Shown: positions 10,301 through 19,274, counted from the stretch's first letter. The stretch is DNA of 64,000 nucleotides from Mucilaginibacter sp. (GCF_025359345.1 NZ_JANYGQ010000005.1:186001-250000), one strand, 5' to 3'. Notes: generated by a model from the letters alone, not told the origin. A program made the numbers and translations.

Positions 10301-10888
10301 CGCTTCGTTAACGGTCAGGTACATATCAAGATCACCATCATTATCATAATCAAAAAACGACGCCATGGTTGAGTGTACGTTTATATCAAGTCCGTATTCT
10401 TTCCCCATCTCTTTAAAATGAGGTACACCGTTTTTATCAATGCCCTGGTTTACGTAAAGCAGGTTACGCCGCTTTAACGAATCATTTAGCAGGGTATAAC
10501 AAACATAAATATCCATTAAACCGTCGTTGTTTATATCAACTACAGCTACGCCTCTGCCCCAGCCATTTGAACCCTTCACACCAGCCTGTTCGGTAACATC
10601 ATCAAACTTCATGTTCCCTTTGTTGAGGTACAATTTGTTCGATACCGCATTGCCTACAAAGTAAATATCCTGCAACCCATCGTTATTAAAATCGCCAATG
10701 CCAACGCCGCCACCGTTATATATATTAAGCTTATCTAAAGGGTTAATGGTATCGTTTTCAACAATGGTATTTGCAAAGGTTACTCCCGATACAGACGAAG
10801 GTATTTTTTCGAATAAAACATTGTGCTGTTTGCATGAAAAGAATAAAGCGGGTAAACAGCAAAAGAAAAAATAGCGGAAGAATCTCAT
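7307..10888 (-). CDS. Large FG-GAP/VCBS repeat lipoprotein with ASPIC/UnbV domain
   Basis: The protein has 1193 residues with a lipoprotein signal ending in LFFSC (Cys19). I count 14 calcium-loop motifs of the type DxNxDGxxD in two blocks, roughly residues 60-510 and 680-1100, consistent with two beta-propellers. Between them, at about residues 540-615, is an ASPIC/UnbV segment (NINGIGAW, then YRGYLSTIQ and FGLG). Such proteins are common in Bacteroidota next to SusC/SusD pairs and probably bind ligand or partners at the cell surface. It follows susD by 80 bp, with a strong hairpin between, and precedes the haloperoxidase-like gene by 8 bp. No enzymatic motif is visible. Confidence 0.88.
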   Translation of the reverse strand: MRFFRYFFFCCLPALFFSCKQHNVLFEKIPSSVSGVTFANTIVENDTINPLDKLNIYNGGGVGIGDFNNDGLQDIYFVGNAVSNKLYLNKGNMKFDDVTEQAGVKGSNGWGRGVAVVDINNDGLMDIYVCYTLLNDSLKRRNLLYVNQGIDKNGVPHFKEMGKEYGLDINVHSTMASFFDYDNDGDLDMYLTVNEAAPNENTSSFRPIAKDGSRRSTGRLYRNDWDPVLKHGVYHDVSKQANILIEGYGHAASIVDINRDGWKDIYVTNDFLSNNILYINNHDGTFTDKSKQYFKHTANSAMGQDIEDINNDGLADVFELDMSPEDNYRRKMFMGSNTYQLYQNFDYYGYQFQYNRNTLQVNQGPRPGQKDSIGDPAFSETSFLSGTAQTDWSWCPLITDFDNDGFRDIVITNGYPRDVTDHDFTTFRAEAYLIASKKQILDQIPIVKIPNYAFKNGGKLEFTDVTKNWGLTQPSFSNGAVYADLDNDGDMDMVINNIDDEAFIYKNTSREKDKADSHYLQIKFKGDPQNINGIGAWADIYYEHGKHQVYENTPYRGYLSTIQNIAHFGLGRDSVIDSVVIRWQNNKKQTITNVKTDQVLKVDITNAHDNYSFNHPEQNNGSLFREVTKSVGVSYKHVEEDLADFNIQKLIPHKLSQYTPAVAVGDVDGNGFDDMVVGGTSEFPAQLLLQQANGKFIQRPLFGAEQQKSNQRFKDEGLLLFDANGDGKLDLYVASGGYEKTPNSAYYQDRIYINDGKGNFTLQPDALPPNFTSKLCVKAIDYNKDGKLDLFVSGRVEPWSYPKPVSSIILRNDSKDGHLKFTDVTASVAKDLKNIGMVCDATFSDFDNDGWPDLILTGEWMPITFLKNDHGVFKNVTANTGIADKLGWWNSITAGDFNHDGKVDYIVGNTGLNTFYKATDNYPVYITAKDFDNNGSYDAFPSVFLKDQDGEMKEFPAQTRDDAVKQMISMRVKFQNYKSFATATFDSVITPEMRKGAVRLKANILQSCYLQNQGNGKFTITPLPIEAQISQLNGMVVDDFDGDGNLDVAISGNDFGTEVSTGRYDAFNGLILKGDGKGHFKPLTLQQGGVYIPGDGKALVKLRGAKGNYLLAATQNRDVMKIFELKRPVKTVQLNPLDVFATIKYKNGQTGKQEFYNGTSFLSQSGRFFSIDKTMETVTITDSYGHVRNIPLN

Positions 10889-10916
10889 GTTTAAATTATA
10901 CGCTAATGTATAAAAT

Positions 10917-10953
10917 AAAAAAGAGGTGAAGATATTATCTCCACCTCTTTTTT
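10917..10953 (-). terminator. Intra-locus terminator/attenuator after susD
   Basis: An almost perfect stem of 11 bp or more (GAGGTGGAGAT with ATCTTCACCTC, loop AAT) is flanked by A and T runs. It lies 16 bp past the susD stop, between susD and the FG-GAP gene. As no clear promoter fits in the remaining 28 bp before the FG-GAP start, read-through is likely and the hairpin probably lowers expression of the downstream genes or stabilises the susCD mRNA 3' end. Confidence 0.8.
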
Positions 10954-10968
10954 ATAAAATATTAAAAA

Positions 10969-12831
10969 TCAATTGTAACCAGGGTTTTGTTTGATTGCAC
11001 CGTTGGTTAAGTTAATTTGTGAAATTGGAACAGGGAATAATTCACTTCTTCCTGCAACAAAATGAGCGCTGTTTAACAATGCAGAAGGGAAGTTTGGAAC
11101 GTGAACTTCGTGGTTTAAGTAACCATTCAGCACACCAGCCATATAGCCAGATCCCATTGGGCCACCAAAGATACCATCCCAACGCTGTAAGTCGAAGAAA
11201 CGGTGGCCTTCCATACCCAATTCAAGCCTGCGTTCAAATTGAACAGCTTTGCGGGCAAAATCTTTACCTTGGGTTGCAAAGCTCATAGCTGCATTGCTAG
11301 TTCCGCCGTTTACTCCGGCATAGGTGCCATAGTAACCAACTTTGTAATTAGCAGCAGGGATGTCTGTGAACCCGCCAGTAGAGTTGCCGTCATCTTTGTA
11401 GGTATGTACCCAGCCGGTTTTGTCGGCGGCACGATCCCTAACCCAGTTAACATAACCCTGTGCTTTATCTAAGCTACCAATTTCGATCTCAGCTTCAGCT
11501 GCCCAAAGCAATACATCGGCAAAACGGATAGCATTGTAACCGTTAGCAACCGACTGGTTTGGAGCCCAGCCTTCGTAAGCTTCGCTGGTTGATGCCTGCG
11601 CAGATTTATAGTAAGTGTTTTTGATAGGAACGTACGGACCGCCATCTGTTTGGTCACGAGCCCAAGAGGCGCCTGGCATAATTCCCCAATCAAGGTAAGG
11701 TATACCACGACGGCCAACTGACCAATCCAGACGTGGGTCAAGTGTACCTGCATAAGGTGTAAATGGCTTGTCAGAACCAACGTTTTGGTCATTGGCGATA
11801 TCGCTGTCATTATAAGTATCTAACAATGGTAAACCAGTGGCAGCGTCAACTTTAAATGCGTTTGCGAAACTGAATGATGGCTGGAAGAAACCGCAGCAGG
11901 TAGCGGGACCGGCTGAAGGAAAATTCAGTGTACCACCAGAAGCACCGTTGTCGCCATTTGAGCCGTCATGTACTGATGCCTGGATGACAAAAACACCTTC
12001 AGAGTTGTTTTTTGTTGAAGCGTTAAAGTTATCAGCATAGTGAACAAGCGCGTACTTAGTGCCGCTTGAAGTAACGCCATTGGCTATCAGATCGTTTAAA
12101 AGCGGAAGCGCTTGTGCATATTTATGGTCGTACATGTACGCCTTTGCAAGAAATGCCTGGGCAGCGTATTTATTCACGCGGCCTTTTTCACTTTGCGTTG
12201 CAGGCAGGTCGGCCATTGCAGCAGTTAAATCTGCTTCAATTTTATCCCAAATCGGGCCGGGGTTACCAATGTTAAAGTTACCATTATCATAAGTAACTGT
12301 TTCATCTGCATAAGGTACGTTTCTCCAAAGTTTTGCCAGGTCAAATTCGTAAAAAGCCCGCAGGAACCTGCTTTCGGCAATTACTTCTTTGGCATAAGCT
12401 GGGGTAACTGATCCGTCTTTAACTAACGGCAGCTCGCGCAAAACGTCGTTAGCACGCTGAACGCCGTTAAACATTACACGCCATTTCGGGTCCAGGTAGT
12501 TATTACTTGAAGTTGCAATGTATGCTTCAATTTTACCTGCATCGGCTTGGTCATCCGGGGTAGAGCCTTTGTGTGCATCATCTGCCGCGACACTACCGTA
12601 AATCCAGTTGTCAGTACCTGTCATCCAGGTATTTCCAGGCTGCCCGCCGTAAGTTCCATCTAATAATGAATAGGCGCCGATTAATAGACCATCGACCCCG
12701 GCCTTATTGGCAAGGATGATGGTGTTCAATGATCCTGTTGGTGTCCTGTTAAGGTAGTCCTTGCACGAATAAGACAGTGCAAGTACCGCCATGGCACCCG
12801 GGATAATTAGTTTACTGTTAAATTTTTTCAT
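10969..12831 (-). CDS. SusD/RagB-family outer-membrane glycan-binding lipoprotein
   Basis: The protein has 620 residues. The lipoprotein signal ends in LSYSC (Cys23), followed by KDYLNRTPTGS, the usual SusD N-terminus. The helical TPR core is recognisable (ESRFLRAFYEFDLAKLWRNVPY), as is the C-terminal SusD segment (YNAIRFADVLLWAAEAEIE, then RRLELGMEGHRFFDLQRW). SusD proteins sit as lids on SusC transporters at the cell surface and bind the oligosaccharide before import. It lies 24 bp downstream of the SusC gene, so they form one unit. The glycan is not identifiable from sequence. Confidence 0.96.
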   Translation of the reverse strand: MKKFNSKLIIPGAMAVLALSYSCKDYLNRTPTGSLNTIILANKAGVDGLLIGAYSLLDGTYGGQPGNTWMTGTDNWIYGSVAADDAHKGSTPDDQADAGKIEAYIATSSNNYLDPKWRVMFNGVQRANDVLRELPLVKDGSVTPAYAKEVIAESRFLRAFYEFDLAKLWRNVPYADETVTYDNGNFNIGNPGPIWDKIEADLTAAMADLPATQSEKGRVNKYAAQAFLAKAYMYDHKYAQALPLLNDLIANGVTSSGTKYALVHYADNFNASTKNNSEGVFVIQASVHDGSNGDNGASGGTLNFPSAGPATCCGFFQPSFSFANAFKVDAATGLPLLDTYNDSDIANDQNVGSDKPFTPYAGTLDPRLDWSVGRRGIPYLDWGIMPGASWARDQTDGGPYVPIKNTYYKSAQASTSEAYEGWAPNQSVANGYNAIRFADVLLWAAEAEIEIGSLDKAQGYVNWVRDRAADKTGWVHTYKDDGNSTGGFTDIPAANYKVGYYGTYAGVNGGTSNAAMSFATQGKDFARKAVQFERRLELGMEGHRFFDLQRWDGIFGGPMGSGYMAGVLNGYLNHEVHVPNFPSALLNSAHFVAGRSELFPVPISQINLTNGAIKQNPGYN

Positions 12832-12855
12832 AACTATATTTTTTTTTCTTAGCCG

Positions 12856-15800
12856 TTAAAATGATAAGTTAACACCAAAAATAAATTTCTTTTCGTTGTT
12901 TGGATAAGCACCAATATCAGTACCCAAACCGTTGCCGCCCACAACTAACAACTCAGGATCAAGTCCTTTGTATTTGGTAGCAGTGAACAGGTTAACGCCT
13001 TGTGCGTAAATATGCAGCTTATCAACCCCAAGCGCTTTAAGTTTTGCAGAATTAAAGGTATAACCCAAAGACAATGAACGCATTTTCAGGAACGAACCAC
13101 CAGAAACATACCATGAGTTAACGGTACTGCTTGTTCCGAAACCGCCAACGGCCTGGGCCTTTGGTGTAGCTGCGTTAGGATTGCTTGGTGTCCATGAATT
13201 GAACAGCAAGTCGTTGCCCTTGTTTCCGGCGAATGTATCACCGAAATCAGTCCAGTATTTAGTGTAGTTATATATTTTGGCACCATACGAACCGTAAAGC
13301 ACTGTTGACAGGTCGAAACCTTTCCAGCTTGCTCCTAAGTTAATACCGTAAGTAAATTTAGGGTTCGGGTTACCGATAAAATCCTGGTCGGCATCGGTAA
13401 TAACACCATCGCCGTTAGTATCATGGTATTTAAAGTCCCCCAAAATTTCGCCGCCGCCGCTGCTGTTACCATTTTGGTAAACACTTCCGGCTTTGCCTGT
13501 TTTTGCAACGGCATTAGCATTTGCAGCGTCAATTTCAGCTTGTGAATTCCAATACCCGTCAACCACGTAGCCGTAGAACGAGCCGATTGGATGGCCAACC
13601 TGATTTCTAACAAGGGTAGTTTGGCGCTGTCCGTTATCACCGAAATAGTTGTTTTTAATATCGTTAGATATCTTATCAATATTACTCTTATAGGTTGTAA
13701 TATTAGCACCGCCGTAGAAACTAACATCGCTGCCAATTTTGCCATGGTAAGTAGCCGAAATTTCAACACCCTTGTTCGACACCTGACCGACGTTTATAAA
13801 CGGAGCAGAAGCACCACCTACCGTTGCAGGCAATGTTAACTGGAATAATAAATTCTTGCTCACTTTATTATACCATTCAACTGTTACGTCCAAATGGTTA
13901 AATAACGACATATCAACACCTACGTTGGTAATAACATCATTTTCCCAGGTGGTTTTCTTGTTACCTATTTGCGATGCAAAGAAACCGCCGGTAGCAGAAT
14001 TGATGCCACCGCCAATTGCATAAGATCCTCCGCCAATTCCTGGCCTAAATGATGAATATGCATTACCACCACCTACACCTGCGTAAGTACCTAGTTCACC
14101 ATAGCTTCCGCGCAATTTCAAGTCATTAATCCATGAAATGCCTTTCATGAAATTTTCCTGCGAAATCCGCCAAGCTAACGAAATTGATGGGAAGGTTCCG
14201 TACTGCCTGCCAGGATAAAATACCGATACACCATCGCGACGGATAGTGGCAGCCAATATGTACCTGTCGTTATAGATATAATCTAAACGGCCAAATAAAG
14301 ATAATACTGATACTTCCTGACCAGGGCCAGCACCTGCAAGGATTGTAGATGCAGAACCGTTACCGATACTTACGTAAGCAGGGTCAAGTGAAAATAAATT
14401 GTTAACACTGGCATTTATATCCTGGTTAAAAATATCCCTTGCTTCGAAGCCACCAAATGCCTTAACACTGTGTTTGCCAAACACCTGGCTGTACTGAATA
14501 GTGTTAGTCCAGTTGTAACGGCTGCCGTAACCTGCGCCGGCCTGGTAACCGTTTGGCGAGTTATGGCTTTCACCACCGTAGTAAGGATTAACAATTGTAT
14601 TGTTGTAGTAGTAGTTGTAGATACTTGTACCTATTTGCGTTTTAACTGTGAAATGCTTCAGGAAATCCACTTCGCCATAAGCCGAACCTACGATATTCCA
14701 GCCGCGGCTTAAATCCAAACCGTTTTGCGCCTGGCTTGCTACCGGGTTGATAGCGTTACCCAACTGGGTTAAACCATCATAAGTACCACCAAAGTTGCCT
14801 TTGATGTCATATACAGGGATCTGAGGCATCATGCGATAGCTGAAAGATATCGCGTTACCTTCACTTTGGTTACCACCGGGGATACCACCACCGCCTTGTG
14901 GACTTTCTTCAAAATAAACGCTCATCGTTTCGCCTATACGAACGTTGTTGCTTACTGAGAAGTTAGTATTAACACGGGCCTGGTACCTTTTATAGTAGGT
15001 ATCAATTAATGTACCCTGTTGGTTAAGATAACCTAAGGAGAAATAATAATTGTTTTTTTCGTTTGCGCCGCTCAATGACACGGTGTGCGATTGTTGGGGT
15101 GCATTTTTAAATAATGCGTGGAACCAATCAGTACCAGCACCCTTTACAAATTTTTGTATCAGGTAATCATTGTTAGGGTTGTTAGGATCCAATACATATT
15201 TAGCCGGGTCAATAGCCGGGTTACCTTCATTTGCCTGTCCTTTAGGCGAATTTGGCACGTTTGAACCTGCCTGGTAGCCGTAATCGAAAAAATGACCGCC
15301 GTTGTCCTTAATTAAAAGGTTGTCTGGCTGAATCTGGCGTAACAACGCTTCGAAGTTATCAGCGCTTAACACGTTGAAAGGGTTACCGCCTAATGCAATC
15401 TGGTTACCGTAAAACGCATCATAAGTAAGCCTGGTTTTGCCTTGCTTACCTTTTTTGGTAGTAATTACCACAACACCGTTACCACCGGCAACGCCGTAAA
15501 TAGCTGCAGAACCCGCATCCTTTAACACCGAAATTGATTCGATATCGTTAGGATTTAAGTCGCCCATACCTGTCCTTTGCACTCCGTCAATAACATACAA
15601 CGGGTTAGTGTTGCCAAAGTTACCGATACCACGGATCAGCACGTTACCACTGGCGCCGGGAGCTCCCGATTGAACCACTGTAACACCTGCTGCTTGTCCT
15701 TGCAGTAACGATTCTGAGTTAGAGGTTGGAATAACCTTGGCCGCGGATACGTCAACAGATGCAACCGCACCCGAGATGTCCTTTTTACGCTGGCTTTGGT

Positions 15801-16143
15801 AACCTGTAACAATTACCTCGTTAAGGGTAGTGTTTGCAGGCTCTAATGAAATTGTAAGATACTGGTCGCCCCGAACAGTAACTTCTTTTGATTTGTAGGT
15901 AAGGTAACTTACAACAAGTACATTACCTGGCGCTAATGAGAGCGTGAACTCGCCATTAACATCAGTAACAGCGCCTGTGTTGGTGCCTTTAATCCTTACG
16001 GATGCACCAACCACCGGGAGTTTGTCATCGCTGCCGATAACTTTACCCGAGTGTTTTGTTTGCGCTGTAACTACCAATGAAGAAATCATGCAGCATAACA
16101 GCAGGCATAATGTTCTTCCCTTTAGGAGTAAACTTTTAAACAT
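12856..16143 (-). CDS. SusC/RagA-family TonB-linked outer-membrane transporter
   Basis: The protein has 1095 residues. It has a signal peptide (to about residue 28), a carboxypeptidase-regulatory-like beta-sandwich (VVGASVRIKGTNTGAVTDVNGEFTL), a TonB-box region (TLNEVIVTGY), a plug domain with NPLYVIDGV and LKDAGSAAIYGVAGGNGVVVI, and a 22-strand barrel ending in FGVNLSF with a terminal aromatic residue. It lacks the N-terminal STN domain, so it is unlikely to signal directly to an anti-sigma factor. It imports the oligosaccharide captured by the adjacent SusD using TonB energy. About 800 bp of AT-rich regulatory sequence lie upstream. Confidence 0.97.
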   Translation of the reverse strand: MFKSLLLKGRTLCLLLCCMISSLVVTAQTKHSGKVIGSDDKLPVVGASVRIKGTNTGAVTDVNGEFTLSLAPGNVLVVSYLTYKSKEVTVRGDQYLTISLEPANTTLNEVIVTGYQSQRKKDISGAVASVDVSAAKVIPTSNSESLLQGQAAGVTVVQSGAPGASGNVLIRGIGNFGNTNPLYVIDGVQRTGMGDLNPNDIESISVLKDAGSAAIYGVAGGNGVVVITTKKGKQGKTRLTYDAFYGNQIALGGNPFNVLSADNFEALLRQIQPDNLLIKDNGGHFFDYGYQAGSNVPNSPKGQANEGNPAIDPAKYVLDPNNPNNDYLIQKFVKGAGTDWFHALFKNAPQQSHTVSLSGANEKNNYYFSLGYLNQQGTLIDTYYKRYQARVNTNFSVSNNVRIGETMSVYFEESPQGGGGIPGGNQSEGNAISFSYRMMPQIPVYDIKGNFGGTYDGLTQLGNAINPVASQAQNGLDLSRGWNIVGSAYGEVDFLKHFTVKTQIGTSIYNYYYNNTIVNPYYGGESHNSPNGYQAGAGYGSRYNWTNTIQYSQVFGKHSVKAFGGFEARDIFNQDINASVNNLFSLDPAYVSIGNGSASTILAGAGPGQEVSVLSLFGRLDYIYNDRYILAATIRRDGVSVFYPGRQYGTFPSISLAWRISQENFMKGISWINDLKLRGSYGELGTYAGVGGGNAYSSFRPGIGGGSYAIGGGINSATGGFFASQIGNKKTTWENDVITNVGVDMSLFNHLDVTVEWYNKVSKNLLFQLTLPATVGGASAPFINVGQVSNKGVEISATYHGKIGSDVSFYGGANITTYKSNIDKISNDIKNNYFGDNGQRQTTLVRNQVGHPIGSFYGYVVDGYWNSQAEIDAANANAVAKTGKAGSVYQNGNSSGGGEILGDFKYHDTNGDGVITDADQDFIGNPNPKFTYGINLGASWKGFDLSTVLYGSYGAKIYNYTKYWTDFGDTFAGNKGNDLLFNSWTPSNPNAATPKAQAVGGFGTSSTVNSWYVSGGSFLKMRSLSLGYTFNSAKLKALGVDKLHIYAQGVNLFTATKYKGLDPELLVVGGNGLGTDIGAYPNNEKKFIFGVNLSF

Positions 16144-16468
16144 GAGATTGAGATTTAGTTGATTAATTTATTTGATTTTAAGATTGTTGTTCGGTATATA
16201 TAGTGTTGTGAGATAAAACACGTTTGGAAACAGTGATAAAAGCAAAATTGACTTGGCCCTTACGGAAGGGGCCGGCTTTATTTATATGGCCGAAAAGAAA
16301 AAAATGTAAAAATTTTATCATGTATCGTACTTAATAAATATGAAAACTTATTGTTACTCAATTTTCCCGATGCATGCGAAAAACTGCCTGCATCGTTGCT
16401 TAATAAATGTTATAATAATATCAGGTTTCGTATAATTCTTTGATGGTGCAAAAAATCACATTGGCATT

Positions 16469-16500
16469 ACACTAATGTAAATAGTGTGTACTGTTTACAC
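16469..16500. promoter_or_regulatory. Operator-like site upstream of susC, shared with the bglX/Nudix intergenic region
   Basis: Two overlapping inverted repeats are present: ACACTA-N7-TAGTGT (16469-16487) and GTGT-N7-ACAC (16486-16500), followed by AAG. The second has the same arms, the same 7-bp spacer and the same trailing AAG as the site at 19398-19412. It lies about 330 bp upstream of susC. The inference is that the Nudix-type regulator at 19465 binds both. Confidence 0.4.
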
Positions 16501-16745
16501 AAGTGACATTATAAGAATTATAAATTAATTATTTTTAACCCTATAAATACTATACAAACACCATTAAAAAGCCATTTTGTTATAAATTCATTAAAAAAAT
16601 GCCACTATAATTAATAAAATCAAAATGTAACATTTATGTTATACAGAACAATTATTTGAATATAATACAATTTAAGCCCTGTCGATCGCTTAAAACAGTA
16701 TTGAAGCCTTTTTTTTGATAATAAAACCCCGGTATTTATAACCTT

Positions 16746-16806
16746 ATTTTAACATCGCATTAATGTTAAAATTTCATCATTTTTTGTTAAAACCGTCATT
16801 TTAACA
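16746..16806. promoter_or_regulatory. Two adjacent inverted repeats with TGTTAAAA half-sites
   Basis: A 10-bp-arm repeat (ATTTTAACAT and ATGTTAAAAT, 7-bp spacer) at 16746-16772 and an 8-bp-arm repeat (TGTTAAAA and TTTTAACA, 6-bp spacer) at 16785-16806 share a half-site. Their centres are about 36 bp apart. They look like paired operator sites or transcript hairpins in the bglX/susC gap. No protein can be assigned. Confidence 0.35.
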
Positions 16807-16883
16807 GTTATTTAAGCGTTTTTTTGACCTTTTTGCTCCTCACCCCGGGATAACAATTCGTTAACAAAAAGCCTGATAAAAGT

Positions 16884-16920
16884 AAAAAAAGCGCCCGGCT
16901 GTTGGTGCCGGGCGCTTCTC
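16884..16920 (-). terminator. Rho-independent terminator of bglX
   Basis: The stem is AAGCGCCCGGC pairing with GCCGGGCGCTT, followed on the minus strand by a run of seven T. It is 27 bp beyond the GH3 stop codon and isolates GH3 from susC. Confidence 0.92.
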
Positions 16921-16946
16921 AAATCTGATGAAATTTTAACTTTTTT

Positions 16947-19274
16947 CTACCTTTTTGACCAATTTACCGAGGCCGATTGCACATTGCCCGAATTGGTACC
17001 AATCTGGACAATAAATTTCCCCGGTTCCCAATCATATGTTAATTTTTCATTATAAAATTTCAGGTCGGCAGTGGTGATATTGAATGATACAACTTTGCTC
17101 TCGCCGGGCTGTAAAAACACCTTTTTAAAATTTTTTAATTCCTTAACCGAGCGGCTAATACTGGCCACCGGATCGGCTATATAAAGTTGTACAACTTCTT
17201 CGCCGGCGTATTTACCGGTGTTGGTTACGGTAACCGTAGCTTTAACGGTAGTATTCCCAACCGGGTCGGTTTTGTCAAGCTGCACGCTACTGTAGCTAAA
17301 CGTTGTATAGCTTAAGCCATAGCCAAATGGATACAGTGGATCGTTCGAAATATCAAGGTAGTCCGATTTAAATTTAGCACCTCCTGTACCGTCAAACGGC
17401 CGGCCTGTGTTTTTGTGTGCGTAATAAATAGGTATTTGCCCTACGCTGCGCGGAAATGTTGCGGTAATTTTGCCACCGGGGTTATAGTTGCCGAAAAGCA
17501 CATCGGCAATTGCGTTACCAGCTTCAGTACCTGGCGCCCACGCGTCAAGTATCGCGGCAGCATGTTTATCTTCCCAGGTTAAGGTTAAAGGCCGGCCATT
17601 AAATAATACAATAACCAATGGCTTGCCGGTTTTTGATAATGCCTTTAGCAGATCCTTCTGACTTTCCGGAATATCAATATCAGCCCGGCTTGACGATTCG
17701 CCCGACATATTTGCCGACTCGCCAACCACTGCAACAACTACATCGGCTTTTTTTGCAGCTTCAACGGCCTCATCAATCATTTCCTGCGGTGTGCGTTTGT
17801 CTTTTTGCTCAGGGCCGGTTAATGCAAATGCACGGATACTTAAAAGCGAGTCATCCGTAATATTCGAACCTTTTGCATATAACACTTTTACGTTGTCGCC
17901 AACTAAATTCTTTATCCCCTCGGCAACACTTACCGATTTGTTGGGATCGCCGGCTATTACCCAGGTGCCCAGCATCTCCGAGTGGTTATCGGCCAGCGGG
18001 CCAACCAACGCAATTGTGCCCGATTTTTTCAGCGGCAGTGTTTCGCCCTGGTTTTTCAGTAACACAAACGAATGCTCAGCTATTTTCCGGGCGAACATGC
18101 GGGTATCATCATTAAATACATCTTGTTTTTCGCGGTCGGCGTTTATTGATTTATGTGGGTTGCTGAAAAGTCCTAGTTTGTATTTGGCTTCTAATACGCG
18201 GCGGCAGGCCAGATCAATTTCCTGCTGGGTTATTTTTCCTTCTTTTAATGATTTTTTCAATGTGGTTAGAAAGCCCTCGCCCACCATATCCATATCAAGG
18301 CCGGCTTTAACAGCCAGCGCCGATACAGTTTGTAAATCGCCAAGGCCGTGGTTAGTAACTTCGTTAAGCGCAGTATAATCCGACACCACAAAGCCTTTAA
18401 ATCCCCATTGCTTGCGCAGCAAATCGGTAAGCAACCATTTGTTAACGGTGGCAGGCATGCCGTTTATAGTATTAAACGAACTCATGAAACTGCCTGCACC
18501 GGCATCAACAGCAGCTTTATATGGCGGCAGGTAATCCTGGTACATTTTTATAAGGCTCATGTCAACAGTATTGTATTCGCGGCCGGCTTCTGCGCCGCCA
18601 TATAATGCAAAGTGCTTAACGCAGGCCATCACAGCGTCAGCATCTGTCATGCTTTTACCCTGGTAGCCACGCACCATTGCTTTGGCAACCTGCGAGCCAT
18701 ACCACGGATCCTCCCCCGAACCTTCCGAAATGCGGCCCCAGCGCGGGTCGCGGGCAATATCAACCATTGGTGAAAACACCCAATTTAATCCCTCGGCCGT
18801 TGCTTCCTTAGCGGCAGTACGGGCTGATTGCTCTATCAGGCCCATGTCCCAGGTTGCTGATACACCTAAAGGTATCGGAAAAATGGTGCGGTGCCCATGT
18901 ATAACATCCAGCCCAAATATTAAAGGTATGTGCAGGCGCGAATTTTTCACAGCAACATCCTGGTACTTTAAAATATTTTCGGTACCCCAAACTCCAAATA
19001 TTCCGCCAATCTCGCCGCGCTTCAATTTGTCTTCAATGCCTTTGCTCATGGTTGTACCCGTCGCCACGTTACCAGTAACTACCAAATTAAGCTGACCGAT
19101 TTTCTCGTCGACCGTCATCTTGCTCATCAGTTTGGTAACAAAGGGCTCCATGCCAATGGTTACAGAGCCGGCATTGCCGTCTTTGTTTTGTGCCACGGCC
19201 TTATTAATTGGCGCAGCCGAAACAAAAAGCGCAATTGCTGCACATGCAGTTTTAAACGAAGAATATTTATTCAT
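16947..19274 (-). CDS. bglX: Glycoside hydrolase family 3 periplasmic beta-glucosidase (BglX type)
   Basis: The protein has 775 residues with a signal peptide ending near AVAQN, so it is periplasmic. The GH3 N-terminal barrel includes FGLDVIHGHRTIFPIPLG, KHFALYGGAEAGREYN and the nucleophile region GFVVSDYTALNE (Asp299). The C-terminal alpha/beta domain (about 400-640) and a fibronectin-III-like domain (about 690-770) follow. Length matches the BglX family (about 765 residues). It removes terminal beta-glucose from oligosaccharides brought in by the neighbouring SusCD pair. It is divergent from a Nudix-type regulator with 190 bp between, and has its own terminator. Confidence 0.95.
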   Translation of the reverse strand: MNKYSSFKTACAAIALFVSAAPINKAVAQNKDGNAGSVTIGMEPFVTKLMSKMTVDEKIGQLNLVVTGNVATGTTMSKGIEDKLKRGEIGGIFGVWGTENILKYQDVAVKNSRLHIPLIFGLDVIHGHRTIFPIPLGVSATWDMGLIEQSARTAAKEATAEGLNWVFSPMVDIARDPRWGRISEGSGEDPWYGSQVAKAMVRGYQGKSMTDADAVMACVKHFALYGGAEAGREYNTVDMSLIKMYQDYLPPYKAAVDAGAGSFMSSFNTINGMPATVNKWLLTDLLRKQWGFKGFVVSDYTALNEVTNHGLGDLQTVSALAVKAGLDMDMVGEGFLTTLKKSLKEGKITQQEIDLACRRVLEAKYKLGLFSNPHKSINADREKQDVFNDDTRMFARKIAEHSFVLLKNQGETLPLKKSGTIALVGPLADNHSEMLGTWVIAGDPNKSVSVAEGIKNLVGDNVKVLYAKGSNITDDSLLSIRAFALTGPEQKDKRTPQEMIDEAVEAAKKADVVVAVVGESANMSGESSSRADIDIPESQKDLLKALSKTGKPLVIVLFNGRPLTLTWEDKHAAAILDAWAPGTEAGNAIADVLFGNYNPGGKITATFPRSVGQIPIYYAHKNTGRPFDGTGGAKFKSDYLDISNDPLYPFGYGLSYTTFSYSSVQLDKTDPVGNTTVKATVTVTNTGKYAGEEVVQLYIADPVASISRSVKELKNFKKVFLQPGESKVVSFNITTADLKFYNEKLTYDWEPGKFIVQIGTNSGNVQSASVNWSKR

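Larger units (their letters stand above)
16144..16946. other. 800-bp AT-rich regulatory gap between susC and bglX
   Basis: I find no credible gene on either strand. The gap is much more AT-rich than its surroundings. It holds the susC leader and promoter (no TAnnTTTG element recognised for the minus strand), one GTGT-N7-ACAC operator-like site at 16486-16500, two inverted repeats built on TGTTAAAA at 16746-16806, and the bglX terminator at 16884-16920. Confidence 0.6.

Noticed and set aside
7307..10888. Dense GAxNNNGAxGG-like repeats as possible DNA repeat array
   Set aside because: They are codons of FG-GAP calcium-loop motifs in an intact gene.
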